Positions 1-4,930 of a stretch of 5,004 nt of DNA are shown here, piece after piece. Positions within the stretch are counted from its first letter, which is position 1. The number at the start of each line of letters is the position of its first letter. Source of the stretch: Clostridia bacterium (GTDB taxonomy: Bacteria > Bacillota > Clostridia > Christensenellales > CAG-314). The translations under genes were made by a program, and so were the position numbers. The stretch lies in the NCBI GenBank assembly GCA_028710055.1, contig JAQUSX010000071.1:1-5004 (forward strand), written 5' to 3'. The notes under the pieces are model-generated. The model worked only from the letters and a program-made list of their open reading frames with translations. It was not told where the DNA came from and ran no database searches.

Positions 1-2
1 AA

Positions 3-380
3 GTGGGTTGCGACGTTTGGGGCGTGCTTACAAGCGTCAAAGAAGCCTTGTTTGAACCGGCGGGCTTTTGGCTGCCCAAAAACCTTAGACACGGCAAAAG
101 CGAATATGTGCAAGGTGTGGAAGTGCCTGAAAATTATTGCGGTCAAGTGCCTGACGGCTACGAACTTATAGATTTGCCGCCGTGCCGTTATATGGTTTTT
201 CAAGGCGAGCCGTATGACGATAAAGATTTTTGTGAAGCTATCGGAGTCGTGCAAAAAGCTATCAAAAATTACAAAATAGAGACTACGGGCTACACATGGG
301 ACAACATCAATCCCCGATTCCAATACGCGCCGATGGGCGAACGGGGGTATATCGAAGCTCTCGCCATAAAAAAATTATAA
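3..380 (+). CDS. Partial regulator C-terminus, GyrI-like effector-binding domain
   Basis: The reading frame is already open at the left edge, so this is the 3' end of a longer gene and the GTG at position 3 should not be taken as its start. The 125 visible residues look like the second half of a GyrI-like (AraC effector-binding) domain: a strand with SEYVQGVEVPE, then a DLPPCRYMVFQGEP segment, then the C-terminal block around GYTWDNINPRFQYAP and the ending GERGYIEALAIKKL. In this family the domain binds small molecules, usually fused behind an AraC- or MerR-type DNA-binding domain, and stand-alone versions also occur. No DNA-binding part is visible here, so the fusion is inferred. It converges on the anti-sigma gene and is followed directly by a hairpin terminator. 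The domain is fairly sure; the full architecture and ligand are unknown. Confidence 0.75.
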   Translation: MGCDVWGVLTSVKEALFEPAGFWLPKNLRHGKSEYVQGVEVPENYCGQVPDGYELIDLPPCRYMVFQGEPYDDKDFCEAIGVVQKAIKNYKIETTGYTWDNINPRFQYAPMGERGYIEALAIKKL

Positions 381-387
381 GTAAATA

Positions 388-420
388 AAAAACGCTCTTT
401 CGAGCGTTTTTCTTTTTTCT
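388..420. terminator. Bidirectional rho-independent terminator
   Basis: A perfect 10-bp inverted repeat, aaaaacgctc (388-397) and gagcgttttt (402-411), encloses a TTTC loop. On the plus strand it runs into a T-rich tract to 420, eight bases after the stop of the GyrI-domain gene. On the minus strand the same stem is followed by Ts, so it can also end the anti-sigma transcript arriving from the right. One hairpin therefore serves two convergent genes. Confidence 0.88.
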
Positions 421-438
421 TTAGTTTAAACTTATATT

Positions 439-1242
439 TTACGGTCTTCCTTTACCGTTATGACCTGACGGAAGTTCGTGCAGTTCCTGCGGCGTTAACG
501 TCATTAAATAATTATAGTAGCTTTCTCTATTTTGCGCAGTCGAATTATTTGTCAACAGCTCGCTTATCAATCGTAAATCACCGATATTTTTTTGCGCCAG
601 TTCGGTTTTGTCCGCGTTCTGATATAATTGTTTTATTTCGTTTATATATTTAAGCTGTCCTGCGGAAATCGCTAGATTTTCGACGTCTGTCGCGTCGTTT
701 TTGCCTATTTGATTTCGAGTAACGTTGCAATTAACCGCCGATTTATTTATCGATTTTTGCAGCAATGCATAATATTTTTCGTATTTTGCATCGTTTTCGC
801 CTTCCACCGACGACAAAACGATTTCATTTTCCGTTCCGTCGAAATATCCGCCTTCGTCAAGTTTTGTTACGACTAGGTCAAAAGCCTCTTCAACCGATTT
901 TCCTTCCAGCGACACTCCCTCAAAAAGCGTTTGGGCGTCGGCGTTCAAAAATACAACCGTTTGGATATTGTCGGCATCGTTTATTTCAAATTTTATCGAC
1001 GGGTTTATGTCAAGATACACCGTATACGGGGTTTGATCCGCGTTATACCATAGTCCAAACGTAACGAGTATCAATACTGCCGCCGTTGCTACCGCCGTCA
1101 GTATTTTCCATCCATTACGTTTTTTGGGCGGCGCGGCTTTTTCGATATTCATATTTTTTATTTCCGCGATTTTGCCGCTCATGTCGGGTACAAACGATTG
1201 AACTCGGCTTTTTATTAAATTTTCCGTTTTTCTTTTATTCAT
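439..1242 (-). CDS. RsgI-like transmembrane anti-sigma factor
   Basis: This 267-residue protein is the likely membrane-bound inhibitor of the ECF sigma factor encoded just upstream. Residues 1-44 are a short, basic cytoplasmic segment, with no HxxxCxxC zinc motif of the ZAS type. Residues about 46-64 form one membrane helix (KILTAVATAAVLILVTFGL). Outside, residues 73-135 match the extracellular domain of RsgI-family anti-sigma factors: VYLDINPSIKFEIN, then a VVFLNADAQ strand, a helix and GGYFDG. Asn80-Pro81 lies at the conserved Asn-Pro site, where RsgI relatives have been reported to cleave themselves. Residues 190-230 (ISAGQLKYINEIKQL...GDLRLI) form the helical block often found after it. 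The ATG overlaps the sigma stop codon by 8 bases, implying translational coupling. The signal sensed is unknown; no carbohydrate-binding module is present, unlike many clostridial RsgI proteins. Confidence 0.85.
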   Translation of the reverse strand: MNKRKTENLIKSRVQSFVPDMSGKIAEIKNMNIEKAAPPKKRNGWKILTAVATAAVLILVTFGLWYNADQTPYTVYLDINPSIKFEINDADNIQTVVFLNADAQTLFEGVSLEGKSVEEAFDLVVTKLDEGGYFDGTENEIVLSSVEGENDAKYEKYYALLQKSINKSAVNCNVTRNQIGKNDATDVENLAISAGQLKYINEIKQLYQNADKTELAQKNIGDLRLISELLTNNSTAQNRESYYNYLMTLTPQELHELPSGHNGKGRP

Positions 1243-1762
1243 ATCCGTTTTCCCGTAATATTTTTTCCAAACTTTTTATCGCCTTTCCGTACTTCCAACG
1301 CACCGTTGATCCGTTCGTTTCGGTTACCCGCGATATTTCTTCAAAAGTCATATCGCCTATTAAATGCAGCAGTACGATATTGGCAGTTACTTGGTCTAAA
1401 CTTTTCTCAATTAATTTTACAAGCTCGTCGGAATCAAATTTTTGATCCGTCTTTTCATCGGTCTGCAACTCGTAAATTTTTTCTATATTTTCAGTCGCCT
1501 CTCTTTTGATTTTTTTCAAATAATTCAGCGACGCGTTTTTTGCAATCTGAATAATCCATGCTTTTGGATTTGTGTTCGGCTTATAATAAGATATATACCG
1601 CATTATGTTTATATAAGTTTCCTGCGAAATATCTTCCGCGGCGAATTTATTCCGCGTATACGAATAGGCGACGGCAAAAACCGTCTTTGCTGTCTGCTCG
1701 TATATTTCGTCTAAGGCGGAGTTTTCGCCCCGCCCCAGACGCTGTAAAGCCTTTTCTAACAA
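1235..1762 (-). CDS. ECF-type RNA polymerase sigma factor
   Basis: A 175-residue sigma-70 family protein of normal ECF length, which should direct RNA polymerase to a small envelope-response regulon. Region 2 spans about residues 18-86, with AAEDISQETYINIMR (regions 2.1-2.2) and the KAWIIQIAKNASLNYLKK stretch. A charged linker of about 25 residues follows. Region 4 is about 113-170 and ends in a helix-turn-helix, MTFEEISRVTETNGSTVRWKYGKA, which would read the -35 element. The protein is too short to be a SigI-type sigma factor. The start is TTG at 1762: no ATG gives the complete region 2, and a GAGAGG Shine-Dalgarno sits 8 bases upstream (1771-1776). TTG probably lowers output relative to the anti-sigma factor. 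The stop overlaps the anti-sigma ATG; the lipoprotein gene ends 58 bases upstream on the same strand. Confidence 0.93.
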   Translation of the reverse strand: MLEKALQRLGRGENSALDEIYEQTAKTVFAVAYSYTRNKFAAEDISQETYINIMRYISYYKPNTNPKAWIIQIAKNASLNYLKKIKREATENIEKIYELQTDEKTDQKFDSDELVKLIEKSLDQVTANIVLLHLIGDMTFEEISRVTETNGSTVRWKYGKAIKSLEKILRENGYE

Positions 1763-1770
1763 GTCAATTT

Positions 1771-1776
1771 CCTCTC
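1771..1776 (-). promoter_or_regulatory. Ribosome binding site fixing the TTG start of the sigma gene
   Basis: On the minus strand this reads GAGAGG, 8 bases before TTG at 1762. It is the only good Shine-Dalgarno near the 5' end of the reading frame and is the main reason for accepting a TTG start. Confidence 0.7.
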
Positions 1777-1795
1777 GTTTTTTTGTATAAGTTTA

Positions 1796-1816
1796 GCATA
1801 AGAAGAAAGATTATGC
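1796..1816. repeat. Short inverted repeat between lipoprotein and sigma genes
   Basis: A perfect 6-bp arm pair, gcataa (1796-1801) and ttatgc (1811-1816), flanks a 9-base loop, four bases beyond the lipoprotein stop codon. In the direction of transcription no T run follows, so it is not a convincing terminator. It might be a weak attenuating or RNA-processing stem, or chance. Confidence 0.3.
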
Positions 1817-1820
1817 AAGC

Positions 1821-2873
1821 TTAGCCTTGATTGCCGTTACCTTGACGGTTTTGTTGCATATTTTCAATTGCTTCGCGTACTTTATCAAAGTTTTGTCCTA
1901 TTCTTTGTTTCATGTTTTCAAGTTTGTCTTGAAACTGGTTCATTCTTTGCTGACGTGTCGCAGCTTTTTCGCTGTACGCTGACTGAGCCTGTTGTCTGTA
2001 TTGCTCTCTGAGCGCCGCTACTTCCGCTTGATAAGCTTCTACTCTTTCTCTAAGTTGAGATCTCAAAGTTGCGAGTTCAGCTTCCATAGCCGTCTTTTCT
2101 TCGCCGTCCTGCATGGTCAGCCTTTGTTGTTCCATTTCTCTGATTTGCGCTCTCAAAACGGTGATTTCGCCGTATTTAAGATTGTATAAAGCTTGTTTTG
2201 CTTCTTTAAATTCCGCATTTTGAAGTTTCAAGTTTGTGTCGCCGGTTTCATCATGAATAAGTTTGATGATGTCGCCGACTGTCATATCAGCAAGTTCTCT
2301 TGGATCAAGGTCGGGCATAAGTGTCATCGCCGTGACGATAGCTTTGATTTGTGCCATAGAAAGAGCGTCCGCGTCAAGACCGTATGCTTCGATTTGTTCG
2401 AGATATTCTTCCATTGTGCCGATATTAACTCTGCCGAAGATACCGTTATTTGCAAAATAGTTGTTTACGCGTGTTCTGATTCTTTCAGCTATTTGATTAG
2501 CCGTTTCATCGCTTTCGTCGCTTGCTACTTCTACATTAACTTCGGACAATTCCGCTTCAATGTCGATATATCCAGCGTCTACCGCCATTTGTGTAAACAG
2601 TTCTACCGCAGCTTCAGGTGTAAGACCGATAAATTGATCTATCTTGCCCGCAAGCAATATTTCCGCGTCTTCGTTCATAGGAATAACGTCAACGACCAAG
2701 CCGTTTTCATCAACTACAAAATCTACTTTGGGGTTAATGGATACGGATACGTAAGAATAATTCATACCGTAAGCCACATCGTCCGCAGCTTGACACGCCG
2801 TTACAGTCGCGCCAACAGTTACAAGTAACAAAGCAGCCATAATAGTCGCTATGATTTTATTTTTTGTTTTCAT
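1821..2873 (-). CDS. Lipoprotein with RsgI-like extracellular region and C-terminal coiled coil
   Basis: A 350-residue exported protein with no symbol I recognise. Residues 1-26 are a signal peptide (basic start, hydrophobic core IIATIMAALLLVTV), and VTAC ending at Cys27 is a plausible lipobox, so it is probably anchored to the outer face of the membrane by lipid. Residues 40-104 repeat the RsgI-type domain of the anti-sigma factor: YVSVSINPKVDFVVDENG, a VIPMNEDAE strand, a helix and AGYID, with the Asn-Pro at 47-48 kept. Residues 171-206 (LSMAQIKAIV...ELADMTVGDIIKLI) match its helical block. Residues about 219-342 are a long Glu-, Gln- and Arg-rich segment with heptad-like spacing, very likely a coiled coil, ending in a Gly/Asn/Gln tail. 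The ATG has GGAGGT (2883-2888) 9 bases upstream. It is the first gene of the sigma cluster; a sensing, decoy or regulon-target role is inference. Confidence 0.82.
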   Translation of the reverse strand: MKTKNKIIATIMAALLLVTVGATVTACQAADDVAYGMNYSYVSVSINPKVDFVVDENGLVVDVIPMNEDAEILLAGKIDQFIGLTPEAAVELFTQMAVDAGYIDIEAELSEVNVEVASDESDETANQIAERIRTRVNNYFANNGIFGRVNIGTMEEYLEQIEAYGLDADALSMAQIKAIVTAMTLMPDLDPRELADMTVGDIIKLIHDETGDTNLKLQNAEFKEAKQALYNLKYGEITVLRAQIREMEQQRLTMQDGEEKTAMEAELATLRSQLRERVEAYQAEVAALREQYRQQAQSAYSEKAATRQQRMNQFQDKLENMKQRIGQNFDKVREAIENMQQNRQGNGNQG

Positions 2874-3003
2874 TTTGGATTTACCTCCGATTTGTTATTA
2901 TTGTGTTCGTAATATAAACAATTTAAAAGCGTATTTTGTTGGCGATTTTGTAAAAATAATTAAAAAAATTTCGTAATAGCTTTTTAAAAACTTTAATTCA
3001 GCT

Positions 3004-3032
3004 TTTATCGTTATTAACACCAGTATTGACAA
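3004..3032 (-). promoter_or_regulatory. Candidate promoter of the lipoprotein-sigma-anti-sigma cluster
   Basis: On the minus strand TTGTCA (3027-3032) is followed after 17 bases by GATAAA (3004-3009), a 5/6 and 4/6 match to the housekeeping consensus. It would leave a leader of about 125 bases before the lipoprotein ATG. No convincing ECF-type AAC...CGT promoter was seen nearer the gene. This is a prediction by eye; the long AT-rich leader could hide another start site. Confidence 0.4.
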
Positions 3033-3054
3033 GGCAATAATATTACCATATACT
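3026..3054 (+). promoter_or_regulatory. Strong housekeeping (sigma-A) promoter for the rightward gene
   Basis: A perfect TTGACA (3026-3031), a 17-base spacer and TATACT (3049-3054, 5/6) form a near-consensus promoter. Transcription should begin near 3061, giving a leader of about 57 bases before the AAGGAG site and ATG at 3118. Its -35 box overlaps the -35 of the leftward candidate promoter by five bases, so the two are unlikely to be occupied at the same time. Confidence 0.75.
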
Positions 3055-3311
3055 AAAGATATAAAAACTAAATTAAAGATAGAATTCCTTTAGCGTTCAT
3101 TAAATTAAGGAGACAGAATGTGTGCAAATGATAAATCAGTGATTGATATACTACAATTATTAATGAGGGTTGCAAGACTCAATCTGTTTTATGTTCTGAT
3201 GAAGTAAAATTATACAAATGCAATTATCTGCTAAATCAAGTCATTCGCCAAATAGAGATACCGACTGAAGGGTGCTATGTTTCAGAAGCTGCAAAAGAAT
3301 TATGGGAGAGA

Positions 3312-3635
3312 ATGACAAACGATGATATATTTAATTATACATACACAGATAAGGTAATTATATCTAACCCAAATTTTTTTGAACCCGTGGACTTTTTCAA
3401 AGGCGGCGAAAAAAACCCATGTGTATGCAAGGATTTGCACGCCAAAAATTCTTTCGCCTTTAGAGAAATATTCCACGATGAGCATATAGTTCCAATAAAC
3501 GTTATAATTAAACAATTACTAAGCATGGACCCGACACATGAAAATATAAAATCAGTCATAGGCAAAATAGGGGTATGCAAAATGCTGAAGACTTTAAGAC
3601 CGTCGAATACCCGAGCGGGTAAAGAGACCCTTTGA
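3312..3635 (+). CDS. Middle fragment of the broken gene, HNH-like motif
   Basis: This is the stretch of the middle frame with a formal ATG, encoding 107 residues. The ATG is a doubtful start: the only purine-rich sequence, GGGAGA, lies about two bases from it, and the frame is open for 55 further codons upstream. Visible motifs are GGEKNPCVCKDLHAK (residues 31-45, with a CxC pair), FREIFHDEHIVPINVIIKQLL (50-70) and SVIGKIGVCKML (81-92). His55 and His58 with Glu57 could belong to an HNH-type metal-binding nuclease fold, but the third conserved residue is not identified. The last 13 or so residues, from LRPSN, look like out-of-frame noise after the second frameshift. Best read as a gene fragment rather than an independent protein. 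Confidence 0.35.
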   Translation: MTNDDIFNYTYTDKVIISNPNFFEPVDFFKGGEKNPCVCKDLHAKNSFAFREIFHDEHIVPINVIIKQLLSMDPTHENIKSVIGKIGVCKMLKTLRPSNTRAGKETL

Positions 3636-3703
3636 TATTGAATTTGTCATTAATAAGATATATAAAAAATGCGGAATAAACGTTATTACAAAGTCTGCTT
3701 ACG

Positions 3704-3709
3704 AGGAGG
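3704..3709 (+). promoter_or_regulatory. Strong internal ribosome binding site
   Basis: AGGAGG stands five bases before ATG 3715, inside an open frame that began at 3598 and codes for YEEER at this spot. The purine-rich codons GAG GAG GAA would produce the match by themselves, so it may be coincidental. It still makes independent translation of the zinc-ribbon part possible. Confidence 0.5.
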
Positions 3710-3714
3710 AACGT

Positions 3715-4137
3715 ATGATTGATTATGAGAAGTGCCCAAAATGCGAAATTAATTTTATGAAAAAAGGTGAAGCTTGTTGCGATTTATGCAAGCAACAGAT
3801 GTCAAAAAAAGAGATAATTGGCAATGGCGCGAAACGCAAACCAGCTCGAACCAATATGAACACCCATTTCATTATAAAAAACAAGCGATTGATCCGTGGT
3901 TATGAGTTATATGATGTTCAAAACGGGCAAGAAAGATTATTAGGGGAAATCTTATCAGATTGGCAAAAAAATAAACTTGCACATCTTCAAGCTTGTATGC
4001 ATTTTGCAGAGCGCTTTTTTGACGAATATGGTGAGTGGCATCTTGTAAGAATAAACGGGGAAAGGGTGATGTTTGAAAAGATTGAGTCTAAGATTAAAGA
4101 TCAAAAGCAAATTGAAATTGATATTGACACTTGGTAA
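3715..4137 (+). CDS. Zinc-ribbon hypothetical protein (3' part of broken gene, possibly still translated)
   Basis: The 140 residues begin with a zinc ribbon: Cys7-x2-Cys10, a 12-residue spacer including GEAC, then Cys22-x2-Cys25 (Cys21 adjacent). A basic linker follows (KRKPARTNMN), then a strand-rich region (FIIKNKRLIRGYELYDV, ERLLGEIL), a helix with AHLQACMHFAERFFDEYGEW, and an acidic-basic tail ending in IDIDTW. I recognise no family. The frame is open for 39 codons upstream of this ATG, which suggests it was originally the end of the longer protein, but AGGAGG five bases before the ATG would let it be made alone. It is followed 39 bases later by a terminator. A DNA- or RNA-binding role would fit a zinc ribbon next to an HNH-like segment; that is inference. 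Confidence 0.6.
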   Translation: MIDYEKCPKCEINFMKKGEACCDLCKQQMSKKEIIGNGAKRKPARTNMNTHFIIKNKRLIRGYELYDVQNGQERLLGEILSDWQKNKLAHLQACMHFAERFFDEYGEWHLVRINGERVMFEKIESKIKDQKQIEIDIDTW

Positions 4138-4175
4138 ACTAATTATAATTGACATTATCAATATAACCCCAAAAC

Positions 4176-4210
4176 AAAAAAAGCTCCCTTGTAATTAGGG
4201 AGTTTTTTTT
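4176..4210. terminator. Bidirectional rho-independent terminator
   Basis: CTCCCT (4184-4189) pairs with AGGGAG (4197-4202) across a 7-base loop. The stem can be extended by a G-U pair and an A7/T7 run. Eight Ts at 4203-4210 end the rightward transcript; on the minus strand the As at 4176-4182 become a T run that ends the tRNA transcript coming from the right. Its last base is also the last base of the encoded tRNA CCA end. Confidence 0.88.
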
Positions 4211-4284
4211 GGAGCTAGTGGGCGGAGTCGAACCGCCAACCTGCGCATTACGAATGCGCTGCTCTGCCATTGAGCCACACTAGC
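4210..4284 (-). tRNA. tRNA-Thr, anticodon CGT
   Basis: The minus strand folds into a full cloverleaf. The acceptor stem is GCTAGTG with CACTAGC, followed by discriminator T and an encoded CCA. The D stem is GCTC/GAGC. The anticodon arm is GCGCA-TTCGTAA-TGCGC, placing CGT at positions 34-36. The variable loop has five bases (AGGTT) and the T arm is GGCGG-TTCGACT-CCGCC. This tRNA would read the ACG threonine codon. It has its own promoter 65 bases upstream and a terminator directly behind the CCA, so it is probably a single-gene transcription unit. Confidence 0.95.
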
Positions 4285-4348
4285 GTATTTAAGCAAGTTT
4301 ATAAAAAGCTTTTGCTATCAAAAAAACTATTTTAAACTTGCATTTAAG

Positions 4349-4377
4349 ATTATATAATATCTTGATTTTTCCGTCAA
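4349..4377 (-). promoter_or_regulatory. Promoter of the tRNA-Thr gene
   Basis: On the minus strand TTGACG (4372-4377, 5/6) is followed after exactly 17 bases by a perfect TATAAT (4349-4354). Transcription would begin around 4341, giving a leader of about 57 bases to be trimmed by RNase P at the tRNA 5' end (4284). The rest of 4285-4455 is AT-rich and shows no gene and no clear smpB terminator, so some readthrough from smpB into the tRNA is possible. Confidence 0.82.
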
Positions 4378-4455
4378 TCGTTACGCCGTTAAAAAATTTT
4401 AAATCAGTTATGATATCAAAATTTATGCCTTTTTGTTTTAATATTATTAAGGCGG

Positions 4456-4920
4456 TTAACCTTTAAATTTCTTTGTAGTGTATTCTTTTGTCGCGCGTTG
4501 CATCGCTCTGTCTAAATCTTTTTCCATTATACTGCGTTTTTTATCAAAAGTTTGTTTGCCTTTTGCAAGCGCAATTTCAACTTTTACTAGACTTCCGTTA
4601 AAATAAATTTTCAACGGCACGACGGTATAGCCCTTTTCTTTGACTTTTTGACTGATACGCCTTATTTCGCTTGCACTCATCAAAAGTCTGCGTTCACGGC
4701 GCGAGTCTTGATTGGAAAAACTACCTTTATCATAATTAGCGATATAGCAACCAATCAAGCTAAGACTGTCGTCGGTGACTTTTACGTAACTGTCTTTAAG
4801 GTTAACCGAGCCAAGTCTTATCGACTTGACTTCGCATCCTATCAAGTTTATTCCAGCCTCGTAAGTATCTTCTATCATGTAGTCGTGAAAGGCTTTTTTG
4901 TTTGTCGCCACTATTTTCAT
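4456..4920 (-). CDS. smpB: SsrA (tmRNA)-binding protein SmpB
   Basis: SmpB binds tmRNA and brings it to stalled ribosomes for trans-translation, acting in the cytoplasm. The 154 residues match the family closely: MKIVATNKKAFHDYMIEDTYEAG at the start; GCEVKSIRLGSVNLKDSYVKV (residues 28-48), the strand pair of the OB-like barrel; RRERRLLMSASEI (74-86) in place of the usual RERKLLLHKxEI; VVPLKIYFNGSLVKVEIALAKGK (100-122); and the basic tail FDKKRSIMEKDLDRAMQR that reaches into the mRNA channel. I chose ATG 4920 because homologues begin at this MKIVATNKKA and 150-160 residues is typical. The frame extends to a TTG at 4968, but that adds 16 uncharacteristic residues and has no Shine-Dalgarno. The site before 4920 (GGTAAT) is itself weak. 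The tmRNA gene is not in the window. Confidence 0.95.
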   Translation of the reverse strand: MKIVATNKKAFHDYMIEDTYEAGINLIGCEVKSIRLGSVNLKDSYVKVTDDSLSLIGCYIANYDKGSFSNQDSRRERRLLMSASEIRRISQKVKEKGYTVVPLKIYFNGSLVKVEIALAKGKQTFDKKRSIMEKDLDRAMQRATKEYTTKKFKG

Positions 4921-4930
4921 ATTTTTAATA

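Larger units (their letters stand above)
3118..4137 (+). pseudogene. Frameshifted gene, HNH-like plus zinc-ribbon protein
   Basis: One gene of about 340 codons appears broken by two opposite frameshifts. It starts at ATG 3118 with AAGGAG (3107-3112) five bases upstream. Read straight, it stops after 29 codons at 3207. Stepping back one base near 3162 (LQLL then NEGCKTQSVLCSDEV) enters a frame with no stop from 3147 to 3635. Stepping forward one base near 3594-3598 (CKMLKT then DRRIPERVKRPFDIEFV) enters the frame that stays open to 4137, the original frame. Two signs favour a single gene: the middle frame is open for 55 codons before its first ATG, and the last frame for 39 codons before its own. 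The join also gives protein-like text (PFDIEFVINKIYKKCGINVI). The middle carries HDEHIVP, resembling an HNH nuclease core; the last third has a CxxC...CxxC zinc ribbon. Family not recognised; nuclease activity is a guess. Sequencing errors remain possible. Confidence 0.6.

Noticed and set aside
1763..1820. ECF-type autoregulatory promoter directly before the sigma gene
   Set aside because: An AAC and a CG can be found on the minus strand, but the spacing is about 13 bases instead of 16-17 and the element would overlap the ribosome site.
2193..2828. Plus-strand open frame of 211 codons opposite the lipoprotein gene
   Set aside because: It is rich in Phe, Cys, Tyr and His in the pattern typical of an antisense shadow, lacks a Shine-Dalgarno, and the minus strand here has a signal peptide, a domain match and GGAGGT.
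3300..3580. Two minus-strand open frames opposite the broken gene
   Set aside because: They contain hydrophobic, Cys-rich text with no ribosome site and overlap the frame carrying the HDEHIVP motif.
4210..4284. Duplicated tRNA 3' end marking an att site for an integrated element
   Set aside because: No second copy of the T-arm or acceptor sequence was found elsewhere in the window, and there is no integrase.
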